A stretch of 64,000 nucleotides of DNA from Bacteroidota bacterium (GTDB lineage: Bacteria > Bacteroidota > Bacteroidia > Chitinophagales > Chitinophagaceae), in assembly GCA_018268035.1 (NCBI GenBank), contig JAFDXI010000163.1, forward strand, positions 1 to 64,000. The letters are read 5' to 3'. Position numbers and translations under genes: made by a program. Below the pieces are notes generated by a model that was not told the origin of the DNA, ran no database searches, and was given only the letters and a program-made list of their open reading frames with translations. This document shows positions 1 through 9,791 of the stretch, one piece after another (within the stretch, counting starts at the first letter, position 1; the number at the start of each line of letters is the position of its first letter).

Positions 1-1389
1 GTACACGGTTGACCAGTGTGCGCCATCACCGCTACGTTGTATGGCATAATTTTTTATGCCCGGCACATTATTCCACATAATGCCGTTGTGGTGTTGCCAC
101 CACCGGCGTATTTTGGCAAAGATGATCTGCTTTTTGGTGAGGCCGTTGTTGTAGCGGGCGAGAAGAAAATATCCGAGTGGTGGTAATCCATCAACGTATG
201 TATAACCTCCCAGTAATATTTTATTGTCATTTTGCAGCACCACGCTGTTGCTTGCCCCGGAGCCTTCGGCTTCTGTTGTTACTATTTGCCCGCTTTCTCC
301 AAATGATGAATCAATAGAACCGTCAGCATTGAGCCTGGCCATTGCCATTTTACCCAAAGCCCTGCCAGCCAGAATTATTTTCCCGTTGTTTTGCAATGCC
401 ATGCTCCTGCAATCTGAAGTTTGCCCACTAAACAATATATGTTGTATGCCATTGTCCCCAAAACTGCTGTCAATGCCGCCATCTGTATCTATGCAGGCGG
501 CAGCCATATAATAGTCCGGTGTCAAACCTTTTTTTATACCGTTACCTCCGCTGACTATCTTTCCATCTGTTTGTATCACTACATCATTGGGTATAAATCC
601 TCTTAAAGCAGCATTGGCAGATTGGAAATAAGCTAATCCGTTATTGCCAAAATCTGTATCTAAAGTTCCATCGGTATTGAATCTGTACGCCGCGCCTTTA
701 GTTAAGTATGCTGCAACAACGATTTGACCGTTCGGTTGCAGGGCTATTGCATTTACAGAATATAAAGCATAGTCGCTATTAGGTTCGCCCACAATCACAA
801 TTCCACCATCACCAAAGCTGTTGTCCAAACTGCCATTGGGAAGGTACCGAACCAAAAAAAGTTGCCTCGCTTCATTGGGGGCATTGATGATGTAACCACA
901 CACAACAATTTTTCCGTCAGGTTGCACAAGCATATCACTGGCCGAATTTGCATTCGGACTAACACTTGTGATAACAATACCATTGACCCCAAATGAACTG
1001 TCTAATTCGCCATCTTTCTTATAACGGGCAAGGCCCACTTTATAGGAAGGATGCCCCATTGCAATGAATCCATCATCTGGCTGAATTGCTAGGGCAAATA
1101 CCTGGTCTAATTCATTTAAATTTCCTGCATGGCCATCTGTCCCAAAGCTGCTGTCTATACTTCCATCAGTGTTATACCGTTCAAATAAAAAAGCCGATGA
1201 TATATCTTTCCCTCCACTCCCTGCAGCTATTATTTTCCCATCACTTTGTAACCCTACTTTATTAATAACACCAACAATATTTACATTGAATGATATACCA
1301 TCATCACCAAAGGTTTTATCTAATGTGCCGGGCTGTGCCATTATTGCCAATGGCATAATACATAAAATAAAAAATAAAATTCTTTTCAT
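1..1389 (-). CDS. Secreted delta-60 repeat protein, C-terminus cut by window edge
   Basis: An open frame of 463 codons runs from an ATG at 1389 to the window edge without a stop. It starts with a signal peptide (MKRILFFILCIMPLAIMAQ). The mature part is made of repeats of roughly 50-60 residues carrying LDSSFGxxG and LQPDGKIVVxG signatures, typical of delta-60 repeats, which probably form a beta-propeller. The last visible residues (KNYAIQRSGDGAHW) resemble the segment that precedes a T9SS sorting domain in Bacteroidota proteins, so a sorting tail probably lies outside the window. The gene starts 16 bp after the stop of the upstream hydrolase and is probably cotranscribed with it. The substrate or ligand is unknown. 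The family call is firm and the role is not. Confidence 0.88.
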   Translation of the reverse strand, partial: MKRILFFILCIMPLAIMAQPGTLDKTFGDDGISFNVNIVGVINKVGLQSDGKIIAAGSGGKDISSAFLFERYNTDGSIDSSFGTDGHAGNLNELDQVFALAIQPDDGFIAMGHPSYKVGLARYKKDGELDSSFGVNGIVITSVSPNANSASDMLVQPDGKIVVCGYIINAPNEARQLFLVRYLPNGSLDNSFGDGGIVIVGEPNSDYALYSVNAIALQPNGQIVVAAYLTKGAAYRFNTDGTLDTDFGNNGLAYFQSANAALRGFIPNDVVIQTDGKIVSGGNGIKKGLTPDYYMAAACIDTDGGIDSSFGDNGIQHILFSGQTSDCRSMALQNNGKIILAGRALGKMAMARLNADGSIDSSFGESGQIVTTEAEGSGASNSVVLQNDNKILLGGYTYVDGLPPLGYFLLARYNNGLTKKQIIFAKIRRWWQHHNGIMWNNVPGIKNYAIQRSGDGAHWSTVY

Positions 1390-1405
1390 AAAATAAATTT
1401 TTAGT

Positions 1406-2827
1406 TTACGGGAAATCTATCAGTTCACCACAACTGCGATTGGTGCAATTGGTATTTGTAGTACAGTTTTTACTGGTGTTTTCACAATCTACAAATATGG
1501 TGTTGCCATATACTGATGGCGGGTGCAAAAGCTTTTGAATAAAAATGGCGAAGCGCTGTACCATATAAAGTTCAGTTTGTTCAGCGTCGGTAGCGCCTGT
1601 GCCAAAATTACTCCCATAACCCGGACCGTCTTTATCCAAGCCATGTTTCATACTACAGTCCACATATATTTCACATTTTACAGAGTAATATTTTAGTACC
1701 CTGTACATATTGTATGAACTACCGTTAATGATATCAGGCGTATCTGGATAAGGGTTTAATGAGAATGGTCCCTCATCATTCCTGATGCAGAAATCGGTGG
1801 AGTTATATTGAAGCTCTGAAGTTGGGGTTGACGGCGACAAATTCACATCTTGAGAATAAGGCATATCATCCACTAATGGAAATGTTTTATCCATATACCC
1901 ATGAAATAATATTGCCGGCGTTAAATGTGCATCAGCAAAAAAAGAGGGCTGGTTACTGATGGTATGATATGGGTTCCAGGGCATCGGTATGGCTCCCCAC
2001 ATTGAAAATACCGCCTTGATCTTTGGCTGGTAAAATGAATAAAAATCAAGATCAGGTTCGCCATAATAAAAATCAAGATCAGGGTTGCCAAGCACATATT
2101 GAATATTACCCGATGTAATGGGCGGGGCATACAAAGCATCGTTCATGCTCTTTGAATACCTGGCTACATTTAAAACAGCATAATCACCGGCGCTCATGCC
2201 ACCCATATAAATATTATTGGTATCAATCTTCCAGTAATCAGTAAACTGGCTTTTGTTCCTTTCCCTTTTTATCATGCTGCGAAAAAAACCTCTTATATCC
2301 TGTTCGGCTATGTAAGGAGCTTTATATTGCTGTACACTATTATTTGAAAGATTGGAAGAATCCAGCATGATGCCCCTCCTGTATTCTACATTAAAAACCA
2401 CAAACCCCCTTTGTGCCAGGAACAATGATATTTTGTTGATGCCCGGCTGGTCAAGGCTGCTACATTCGGCAAAGCTGCCGGAATGTGCCAGCACCACAGC
2501 CTTCAACGGGCAGGCAGCATAATCATGGTCTTTGGGATAATAGGCATAATATTTTAAAGCGCTGCCGTCGTTTAAGCATTCATCTGTTTCCGGCGGGTCA
2601 CAACCCGGAGGCTGGCCATAAACATCGTTTTTGTATTTAACATCGGCCAATAGCGCCGGTAAAGGGTTTTTAGCATAAGAAAGCGTGTCAATATGTATAT
2701 CGTTAAATATCACACCTGTTAAATCAAGTGAGGAATCAAGGTTAGCGGTATCACAGGGTGTAAGCTGTTGGGCATTTACCCCCCCCCAGATAATTTGTAA
2801 TAATAGAAGTGCATATAATTTTTTCAT
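1406..2827 (-). CDS. Secreted alpha/beta-hydrolase (carboxylesterase-like)
   Basis: This is a predicted exported esterase or lipase-like enzyme of unknown substrate. The chosen ATG gives a clean signal peptide (MKKLYALLLLQIIWGGVNAQ); an ORF start six codons upstream would spoil it. A core strand reading VVLAHSG (oxyanion-hole region) is followed by the nucleophile elbow GGMSAGD (Ser in GxSxG) and a late KHGLD that could supply the catalytic His. The C-terminal 40 residues carry about six cysteines and no T9SS sorting motif. The fold resembles BD-FAE or PHB-depolymerase-like esterases, but I cannot separate these families by eye. It leads a two-gene unit with the delta-60 protein 16 bp downstream. 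Confidence 0.8.
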   Translation of the reverse strand: MKKLYALLLLQIIWGGVNAQQLTPCDTANLDSSLDLTGVIFNDIHIDTLSYAKNPLPALLADVKYKNDVYGQPPGCDPPETDECLNDGSALKYYAYYPKDHDYAACPLKAVVLAHSGSFAECSSLDQPGINKISLFLAQRGFVVFNVEYRRGIMLDSSNLSNNSVQQYKAPYIAEQDIRGFFRSMIKRERNKSQFTDYWKIDTNNIYMGGMSAGDYAVLNVARYSKSMNDALYAPPITSGNIQYVLGNPDLDFYYGEPDLDFYSFYQPKIKAVFSMWGAIPMPWNPYHTISNQPSFFADAHLTPAILFHGYMDKTFPLVDDMPYSQDVNLSPSTPTSELQYNSTDFCIRNDEGPFSLNPYPDTPDIINGSSYNMYRVLKYYSVKCEIYVDCSMKHGLDKDGPGYGSNFGTGATDAEQTELYMVQRFAIFIQKLLHPPSVYGNTIFVDCENTSKNCTTNTNCTNRSCGELIDFP

Positions 2828-3042
2828 AGTGGTGAAATTAACCAATCAGCAAGATAAGAAAAAACTGATGATAAAACATTATTGCTTTAAAAACTGTTTC
2901 GTCACCACCACTTCTCCATTCATTTCCTGTTTCCAATTGATACTTCTTATTTGTTCATTCAAATTTTCCAATATTGTTTATGCGCCAATACTGATACGTT
3001 GTATTGCCTGATGCTGCGTTAATGACGGATAGTATTCAAAAT

Positions 3043-3074
3043 AAAAAGGCCTTTCCACAGCAAGTGGAAAGGCC
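3043..3074 (-). terminator. Intrinsic terminator of rpsA
   Basis: On the minus strand, a perfect 11-bp stem (GGCCTTTCCAC pairing with GTGGAAAGGCC, loop of 5) is followed directly by TTTTTATTTTG. It lies 25 bp after the rpsA stop. Confidence 0.93.
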
Positions 3075-3098
3075 GTATCCATTAGAAAGGCCGGGGGC

Positions 3099-5093
3099 TT
3101 ACTTCTCCCCTTCTTCTTTCTTTAATTTTTCCTTGATCTCAGCCAGGGCGCTCAGATCACCCAGTGTAGCTTTCTCCACTTTGTTTTGGATATTCTTCAC
3201 TGTTTTGCGTGTTTTTTCTGATTCTGCTTTGGCTTCTTTCTTGGCAGTTTCATGCTCAGCAGCCTGTGCCTGTTCCCATATACGGGTATGGCTTACCAGG
3301 ATGCGTTTTTCATTCCTGTCAAATTCTATCACAACAAACTGTGCAGTTTCATCAGCTACAAGGCTCTTACCATCTTCTTTAATCAAATGGCGGTTAGGAG
3401 CAAATCCTTCCAGTCCATAAGGCAATTGAACAATTGCACCTCTGTCATCTTTTCTTGTTACAGTGCCTTCATGAATAGTACCAATTGCAAAAGTATCCTG
3501 TAATGCAGTCCATGGATCTTCTTCCAATTGTTTATGACCCAACTGCAGTTTGCGGTTTTCTTTGTCTATAGACATGATCACCACTTCTATTTCTTCACCA
3601 TTCTTAGTGTATTCACCAGGATGGTTAAAGCGTTTCAGCCAGCTTAAATCGCTGATGTGGATCATGCCGCCAATGCCTGCTTCCAGCTCCACAAACACAC
3701 CATAAGGCGTGATATTTTTTACAATGCCTTTGTGTTTGCTGCCTTCAGGATATTTTTCTTCGATGCTGTTCCATGGGTCTTCAGAAAGCTGCTTGATGGA
3801 AAGGCTCATTTTACGAGCCTCTTTATCAAGGGTAACCACTTTTGCTTCATGTTCATCACCCAGTTTGAAAAATTCCTTTGCATTGATAGGTGTATTAGCC
3901 CATGTAATTTCGCTTACATGCACCAAGCCTTCAACTCCAGGAAGGATTTCAAGAAATGCACCATAATCTTCTATATTTACTACTTTACCTTTTACTGTGG
4001 CTCCTTCTTGTACACTCTCAGGTAAAACATCCCAAGGATGTGGTGTTAATTGTTTCAAACCAAGACTAATACGTTTTTTATCATCATCAAAATCTAAAAC
4101 AACAACCTGTAATTTCTGGTCCATTTTAACCACCTCACTTGGATGTGAAATGCGGCCCCAGGAAATATCTGTGATATATAATAAACCATCAAGACCGCCA
4201 AGATCCATAAAGGCTCCAAAGTCAGTAATGTTTTTAACAGTACCTTCAAGCACCTGTCCTTTTTCAAGTTTACTGATAATTTCAGCACGCTGTGCTTCAA
4301 TATCGCTTTCAATTAATGCTTTGTGTGAAACAACCGCATTCTTAATGGCTTCATTAATCTTAACTACTTTAAATTCCATTGTTTTCCCAACAAACTGATC
4401 ATAGTCAGTAACAGGTTTTACATCTATCTGTGAGCCAGGCAGGAATGTTTCAAGACCAAATACATCTACTATCAAACCGCCTTTTGTTTTGCTGGTAACA
4501 ATCCCTGTAACCACTTCACCACTTTTATGGACATCAACAATTTTTTCCCAGGCACGAAATACACGGGCTTGTTTACGGCTTAGATGAAGGTTTCCATCGC
4601 GGTCTTCTTTTTCCACAACCATCACTTCAACCACATCACCAACTTTTACATTCGGGTTATCACGAAATTCATTTAATGATACAAGTCCGTCACTTTTAAA
4701 GCCAATGTTTACAACTGCATCGGTTTTAGTTAATGCTACTACACTTCCATTTACAATTTCACCATCTTCGATTGAAATGAATGTGTTTTCATAAACCTTA
4801 TCATACTTGTCTTTTTCTTCCTGAGTATAATGGGTAACGTTACGTTTATCAACACTCCAGTCAAAGTCATCATGTGCTGCAATTTTTTCTTCAACAGGTT
4901 TCGGAAGTGATTCAGAAACAGAATCTTCTACGATTGGTTTCTCAGTGAATACTGAATTGATTTCTTCTTTTACAGGTGCATTTGTTGTCGCTGTAGTAGT
5001 TGCTTCTGTGGCTGCAGAATTAACTGTCTCCTGTGCATCAGCGTTTTTGCCTTCTTGATTTTCAGGCTGATTAGTAATATTGTTTTCGCTCAT
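3099..5093 (-). CDS. rpsA: 30S ribosomal protein S1
   Basis: S1 binds mRNA on the small ribosomal subunit and helps translation initiation. The 664-residue protein has an acidic, low-complexity N-terminal extension (about 1-105). Six S1/OB repeats follow at roughly 110-175, 193-258, 279-347, 364-434, 451-521 and 538-603, with recurrent DFGAFM, YGAFLEI and YGVFVEL strand signatures and IKQLSEDPW linkers. The tail is lysine/glutamate-rich and coiled-coil-like. Length and order fit Bacteroidota S1. It has its own -7 box and a strong terminator, so it is probably monocistronic. The 26-nt leader holds a weak hairpin next to the ATG. Confidence 0.97.
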   Translation of the reverse strand: MSENNITNQPENQEGKNADAQETVNSAATEATTTATTNAPVKEEINSVFTEKPIVEDSVSESLPKPVEEKIAAHDDFDWSVDKRNVTHYTQEEKDKYDKVYENTFISIEDGEIVNGSVVALTKTDAVVNIGFKSDGLVSLNEFRDNPNVKVGDVVEVMVVEKEDRDGNLHLSRKQARVFRAWEKIVDVHKSGEVVTGIVTSKTKGGLIVDVFGLETFLPGSQIDVKPVTDYDQFVGKTMEFKVVKINEAIKNAVVSHKALIESDIEAQRAEIISKLEKGQVLEGTVKNITDFGAFMDLGGLDGLLYITDISWGRISHPSEVVKMDQKLQVVVLDFDDDKKRISLGLKQLTPHPWDVLPESVQEGATVKGKVVNIEDYGAFLEILPGVEGLVHVSEITWANTPINAKEFFKLGDEHEAKVVTLDKEARKMSLSIKQLSEDPWNSIEEKYPEGSKHKGIVKNITPYGVFVELEAGIGGMIHISDLSWLKRFNHPGEYTKNGEEIEVVIMSIDKENRKLQLGHKQLEEDPWTALQDTFAIGTIHEGTVTRKDDRGAIVQLPYGLEGFAPNRHLIKEDGKSLVADETAQFVVIEFDRNEKRILVSHTRIWEQAQAAEHETAKKEAKAESEKTRKTVKNIQNKVEKATLGDLSALAEIKEKLKKEEGEK

Positions 5094-5125
5094 ATAAAAA
5101 ATTCCCGTTGTTTTATACGGGGCGG

Positions 5126-5133
5126 CAAAGGTA
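5126..5133 (-). promoter_or_regulatory. -7 promoter box of rpsA
   Basis: TACCTTTG on the minus strand matches the Bacteroidota -7 consensus TAnnTTTG exactly and lies 32 bp before the rpsA ATG. I see no good TTG at the -33 distance. The same core, TACCTTTGCCGC, precedes yidC. Confidence 0.65.
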
Positions 5134-5187
5134 GGAAAAACCTCTTAAATTATTGATTTTTCGTCAGTAAAAAGGCATAGAGAAATC

Positions 5188-5616
5188 TTAAGAATGAATA
5201 TAATTCTGCAGATGCTCTATTGTTTCTTTTTGTGTGAGGATGGTTTCTGTTACAACATCATTAATGGAAATGATACCACATAATTGTCCGTTTTCAATTA
5301 CAGGCAAATAACGAAGGTTTTGGCCAGACATTAATTTCATGCAAAAATCAATACTATCATTCATAGTAACAGGAGGAAGATCAATCGTCATAATCTCACC
5401 AACAGTAGTTTCACCAGACGAGCGTCCTTTTAAAATTATTTTTCGGGAATAATCACGTTCAGTCATTAACCCAACAAACTTACTGTTTTGTACGATGGCC
5501 ACTGAGCCTATATTCTTATCAGCCATCAATCTTAGCGCTTCGATAACTGTAATTTCCGGCCCAACTGATTCTACATGGGAGCCTTTACGTTTTAATATGT
5601 CTGAGACTTTATGCAC
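5188..5616 (-). CDS. Tandem CBS-domain protein
   Basis: A small cytosolic protein built from two CBS motifs (about residues 8-65 and 75-135), a module that usually senses adenine nucleotides or S-adenosylmethionine. Recognisable CBS signatures are DKNIGSVAIV, FVGLMTERDYS, LRYLPVI and LCGIISINDVV. No effector domain is attached, so it probably acts alone or in trans. The GTG at 5616 gives the family-typical start MHKVSDILKRKG; a TTG six codons upstream adds only a hydrophobic stretch. The gene follows yidC by 46 bp on the same strand and may be cotranscribed. Its partner is unknown. Confidence 0.85.
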   Translation of the reverse strand: MHKVSDILKRKGSHVESVGPEITVIEALRLMADKNIGSVAIVQNSKFVGLMTERDYSRKIILKGRSSGETTVGEIMTIDLPPVTMNDSIDFCMKLMSGQNLRYLPVIENGQLCGIISINDVVTETILTQKETIEHLQNYIHS

Positions 5617-5662
5617 GATGAAATAAAAATACAAAATTTATTTCACAGAAATCATCTCTTCA

Positions 5663-7516
5663 TTATTTTTTTCCTTTTTGCTGATCTTTTAATTGCTGTA
5701 CTTTTTTCTGAGCTTCCATCATTTTCTCATATTGTTCCTGCCATTTGCTCTTTTGTTTCACTTTTGGAGCTTTTCGGCGTTCATCCATCTGTGCAAGCAG
5801 TTTATCGTGATCAAGTATATATTTCTGAATTATAAACTGAATACCTAAAGTAATCAGGTTGGAAACTGTATAATACCATGTCAACGCTGCCGGTAAAGAA
5901 TTAAAGAAAAGCAACATGAATATTGGATACACATAAGGCATGTATTTCAGCATAGGATTATTGGGATCCTGCGGCGTCATATTCATGTTATAAATCGAGA
6001 TAAAAAAGCTCGTTACAACTGCACATAACGCAAATAAACTGATATGGTCACCTATAATGAAAATTTTACTATGGAACTGCACCAATATATCATACGTTGA
6101 TAAATCTTTCGCCCATAAAAAGGGTTGCCCTCTTAAACTGATTGCCGAATTAAAATAGCTATATAAAGCAAAGAATATAGGTATCTGTAACAACAAGGGT
6201 AAACAGCCACCTAAAGGATTGGCTCCTGCTTCCCTGAACAGCTTCATTTGTTCCATCGCAAAGCCTTGTTGATCTTTGCCGAATTTTTTTCTCAATGCAT
6301 CCAACTCTGGTCTCAACAATTTCATTCTTGCACCACTCTTATAACTTTTATAAACCAGTGGCGAAGTAATTAACCGGATAAATATTGTCAGCAATGCAAT
6401 CACCCAACCATATACAGAAATAAAACCGGCAAAGAAATTAAATACCGGCATGATCAGGTATTTGTTGATAGGGCGAACAAATGAATACATATCACGGCCC
6501 AGGTTGATAATCTTGTCCATATCAGGAGCTGCCTGTTGTAAATTCTTATAATCATTCGGTCCGTAATATAATTCCATTGGCACATTGATGGATGAAGTGG
6601 CAGGCACCTGCATCTGCAGATTTGCATCCACTAAACCTAAAACTTGAGAACTGTCTTCCTTTCTTGTCCAATGTACAACTCCCCCTTTAAAACTATTTTT
6701 AGCAATAAGTGTGGTATTAAAGAATTGCTGCACAGAACTGATCCATTGCACTGGTTTTTCAAATGTATGATCTGTCTTAGTAGAGATATAATCGAAATCA
6801 TTTCCTTCTGAAAAACAAACATCAGACATTCGGCGCTCATAATCCACCGATTTCTCCATCTGCATAGGTTGCGATACGAAATGAAAATTCATGGTATTAT
6901 TTGTCAATAATACATTTGCGCCATTCATATCAATATTCCAGTCAATTAAATAACTGTCCGGTTTAATAATATACTGATGTGTAATTGATGCAAGAGTAGA
7001 ATCTTTTAACGTAAACTGTATTGATTGACTACCATCTGCATTTTGCACAACCTGGGAAGGTGTAAAATTCATTTCATCAGTAGATGCTGCCCGGTCTGCA
7101 CCTGTATTGATGCTGTATGAAATTGCATCTTTACCACTAGTTCCTAAAATTACTTTACCGCCAAAATTTGAAGGATAGCTTTTCAGTTCAACAGATTTTA
7201 TTCTGCCACCTCTGTTGGTAAATACTACCTTCATCAACTTATTTTCAACAGTAAATAATTGTTCAGGTTCATTAAGTGTTTTACTGAAATTGCCAGCAGA
7301 ATTATGCTTAACAATTGAATCCCTTCGTAACGAATCCTGATATGCTGCTGCCTTTTGCTCAGGAGTAATTTTTTTAATTGAATCCAATCGCAGAGAATCC
7401 TGTATATGTTGCTGGTGTGCTAAATAAGCAGTTTGCTCTTTATTGGTGTACCAGAAAAAAGCAATAAACAAGATCGCAAGTAAAACAATTCCTATTACTG
7501 TATTCTTATCCTTCAT
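5663..7516 (-). CDS. yidC: Membrane protein insertase YidC
   Basis: YidC inserts and folds inner-membrane proteins alone or with Sec. The 617 residues contain an N-terminal membrane anchor (VIGIVLLAILFIAFFWYTN), a large periplasmic beta-sandwich domain (about 80-350), and the conserved C-terminal membrane core with YGWVIALLTIFIRLI, the NPLGGCLPLLLQIPIFFALY hairpin and later TM helices. The C-terminal tail is lysine/glutamine-rich, as in other Bacteroidota YidC proteins. A perfect -7 box (TACCTTTG) lies 17 bp upstream of the ATG. The CBS gene follows 46 bp downstream. Confidence 0.97.
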   Translation of the reverse strand: MKDKNTVIGIVLLAILFIAFFWYTNKEQTAYLAHQQHIQDSLRLDSIKKITPEQKAAAYQDSLRRDSIVKHNSAGNFSKTLNEPEQLFTVENKLMKVVFTNRGGRIKSVELKSYPSNFGGKVILGTSGKDAISYSINTGADRAASTDEMNFTPSQVVQNADGSQSIQFTLKDSTLASITHQYIIKPDSYLIDWNIDMNGANVLLTNNTMNFHFVSQPMQMEKSVDYERRMSDVCFSEGNDFDYISTKTDHTFEKPVQWISSVQQFFNTTLIAKNSFKGGVVHWTRKEDSSQVLGLVDANLQMQVPATSSINVPMELYYGPNDYKNLQQAAPDMDKIINLGRDMYSFVRPINKYLIMPVFNFFAGFISVYGWVIALLTIFIRLITSPLVYKSYKSGARMKLLRPELDALRKKFGKDQQGFAMEQMKLFREAGANPLGGCLPLLLQIPIFFALYSYFNSAISLRGQPFLWAKDLSTYDILVQFHSKIFIIGDHISLFALCAVVTSFFISIYNMNMTPQDPNNPMLKYMPYVYPIFMLLFFNSLPAALTWYYTVSNLITLGIQFIIQKYILDHDKLLAQMDERRKAPKVKQKSKWQEQYEKMMEAQKKVQQLKDQQKGKK

Positions 7517-7532
7517 ACAAAAAAATGAGCGG

Positions 7533-7540
7533 CAAAGGTA
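7533..7540 (-). promoter_or_regulatory. -7 promoter box of yidC
   Basis: TACCTTTG, an exact TAnnTTTG match, lies 17 bp before the yidC ATG. The 12-bp core TACCTTTGCCGC is identical to that of rpsA. Confidence 0.65.
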
Positions 7541-7608
7541 ACAGATTGAGCTATTTGAAAAATTTGATTTTTATTAAATGCTTTCACAATTATGATGGCA
7601 GTCAGGAA

Positions 7609-8844
7609 TTATTCAAAATCAGCATATAACAGGTATTTTTTCCTGATATTTTTGAATTTATTCAAAGCAGTTTGCCAGCTCTCCCTGATTTCAGATTCCG
7701 ATTTACCTGCCTTAATCTGCTGTGCTAATGTAGCATTACCAGCCAGTTTATTAAAGAAATTATCACTGTTTTTAGGATTGATAAAAAAATTGTCTTTATC
7801 AGGAAAAAGCTTATAAGATTCCAACAGGTATAGCAAATGCAATATACCATCATCAGCTTTCATTGATGTTACATTCCAACCATAACATGTTTGATTTACG
7901 TACTTTGGATTTGTTGCGCCCAGTTTTGAAACAGGTTTAAATGAGTATAAATTATTAGGCAGCGATGGAGCCCCAAAAACCTGAAATGGATCATCTGTTC
8001 CCCTGCCCTCACTGATGTTGGTGCCTTCAAAAAAACAAATAGAAGGATACCAATAAACAGAACCCATATCAGGCAGGTTGGGCGATGGCTTTACAGGCAA
8101 AACATACCTGCTTTTATGATTATAATTTTCGCACTTAATCACCAGAAAGTGAAATGGTGTATCAACAGAATTCTGAGCATGGTCTTTATACCATGCAAAC
8201 TTTTTATTTGCAGCATCAGTAGATAGCCAACCTTCACCTGAAATCATCATAGCATATTCGCCAATTGTCATACCATATACCACAGGTATTGGTTGCATTC
8301 CGATAAAACTTTTAAACTTAGTTTCCAATACCGGCCCATCAATATAAAAGCCATTTGGGTTTGGCCGGTCAAGGATCATCATTGGCTTATTGTTTTCTGC
8401 TGCTGCCTCTATAAAATACTGCATTGAAGAAATATATGTATAGAATCGAACTCCTACATCCTGTATATCATATAACAGTATATCTACATCCTTTACGTCA
8501 TCGGATGTTGGTTTAATTTTCTTACCATATAATGAAATAATTGGAAGATGTGTAATAGAATCAATAGAATTTGTGGTAACCTCTCCGGCATCAGCGTTGC
8601 CCCGAAACCCATGTTCAGGCGAAAATATTTTTACAACATTTACTCCAAGAGCCAATAACGTATCAATGAGATTTGTGTTGCCAACAACGGAAGTCTGATT
8701 TGCAAAAACGCCAACACGTTTGCCTTTTAATAATGGTACATACACACTAGTTCTATATGCTCCGGGTAAAATAGTTGGCATTGTATCCTGACAAAAAGCA
8801 TAGTTCAAAATACAGGTAGCAAAAAATGCAAGCAATATTTTCAT
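7609..8844 (-). CDS. DUF1343 (NamZ-type) exo-beta-N-acetylmuramidase, exported
   Basis: The family contains NamZ, which removes terminal N-acetylmuramic acid from peptidoglycan fragments during cell-wall recycling. The 411-residue protein starts with a signal peptide ending at YAFCQ, so it acts in the periplasm or outside. Family hallmarks are KRVGVFANQTS, IFSPEHGFRG, DILLYDIQDVGVRFYTY, MILDRPNPNG and NISEGRGTDDPFQVFG. Length matches the family. It stands alone, with yidC beginning 92 bp downstream. Sugar specificity is inferred from the family only. Confidence 0.9.
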   Translation of the reverse strand: MKILLAFFATCILNYAFCQDTMPTILPGAYRTSVYVPLLKGKRVGVFANQTSVVGNTNLIDTLLALGVNVVKIFSPEHGFRGNADAGEVTTNSIDSITHLPIISLYGKKIKPTSDDVKDVDILLYDIQDVGVRFYTYISSMQYFIEAAAENNKPMMILDRPNPNGFYIDGPVLETKFKSFIGMQPIPVVYGMTIGEYAMMISGEGWLSTDAANKKFAWYKDHAQNSVDTPFHFLVIKCENYNHKSRYVLPVKPSPNLPDMGSVYWYPSICFFEGTNISEGRGTDDPFQVFGAPSLPNNLYSFKPVSKLGATNPKYVNQTCYGWNVTSMKADDGILHLLYLLESYKLFPDKDNFFINPKNSDNFFNKLAGNATLAQQIKAGKSESEIRESWQTALNKFKNIRKKYLLYADFE

Positions 8845-8999
8845 TTAAAAAATTTATGAGTCTGTAAATTCGGATTATTATTTATCAAATTTTAAGATGA
8901 AGAAAAAGTTTGTATTTAAACCATGTTAGATTTTAAAAGGTGGCTGATAAGTTCTGTTTTTTTTTGAAATCAATTTTCGAAGCATCTTAAACTAATCAG

Positions 9000-9791
9000 T
9001 CATCGAACACTTAGTTTTGAGCTCAGTGGATATCGAAGGTTACGGTATTGCATCATATCTACTTTTACACTTCCAATGACAATTGGACTTTCTATACGGA
9101 TCGGAACATGATTGGGGTCATCGCTAATCCATACTGTCATTTTTTCGCCACCTTCAAACATAGTTCCTTTTACTAAAAGCGGTTTGAATTTGATGGCCCT
9201 GAATTTTCCATATTTTGTTCTTACTATTTCTTTTCCCATATACCTTATATACAGGTTATAAATTTCATTATCCAAGAACATGGTGAATGGAATTTTATCA
9301 CCTGGCTTATATTTATTGAAATCAATATTCCTCGCATTATACACAGCACTTAAAACATCCTGGGTACAATTAGGCACCTTATAGGAACCATCGTTGGAAA
9401 TAGCAATATTGCTTTGTTGGTTGAAAAGAACGATTTGATCTTTTTTATACCCTCCTTCATCCACATGCCGTACAAATTTTAGAGGCTGAAGATGCATGGT
9501 ATCAAAATAACTTTCATACCTGTCACGCACTTTAAAGATCCAATCATAACTGGAATTAGAATTACCAGTTCCAATTGCATGATAAACGGGTTTGCCATTC
9601 AGTTCTTCAAGTGTAAGATTGAATGTTGCAGTACCGGCATTAACATATAAGCCAATGACTGAATAAAAAACACTATAGGAGATCACTTCATTTTTCTGGA
9701 ATGCAGTGTTTCGGATACCACAAAAATCTTCACCAGCAGAAAGCTTTAGCCACCCAGTAACCATTAAAAGCGAAATAAAAATTTTACTCAC
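9000..9791 (-). CDS. DUF3108 exported protein
   Basis: A 263-residue protein with an N-terminal signal (KIFISLLMVTGWLKLSAG). It fits DUF3108, a beta-rich periplasmic family of unknown function found widely in Bacteroidota and Proteobacteria; typical parts are ISYSVFYSVIGLYVNAGTA near the start and WISDDPNHVPIRIE near the end. The GTG start at 9791 overlaps the stop of the upstream flippase-like gene by 4 bp (GTGA), which supports both the start and translational coupling. An internal ATG nine codons later would break the signal peptide. Confidence 0.85.
   Translation of the reverse strand: MSKIFISLLMVTGWLKLSAGEDFCGIRNTAFQKNEVISYSVFYSVIGLYVNAGTATFNLTLEELNGKPVYHAIGTGNSNSSYDWIFKVRDRYESYFDTMHLQPLKFVRHVDEGGYKKDQIVLFNQQSNIAISNDGSYKVPNCTQDVLSAVYNARNIDFNKYKPGDKIPFTMFLDNEIYNLYIRYMGKEIVRTKYGKFRAIKFKPLLVKGTMFEGGEKMTVWISDDPNHVPIRIESPIVIGSVKVDMMQYRNLRYPLSSKLSVR

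Noticed and set aside
2879..2971. 30-codon minus-strand frame with TTG start upstream of the secreted hydrolase
   Set aside because: The composition is plausible, but there is no promoter match, no family and a non-ATG start in a 250-bp gap; too weak to call.
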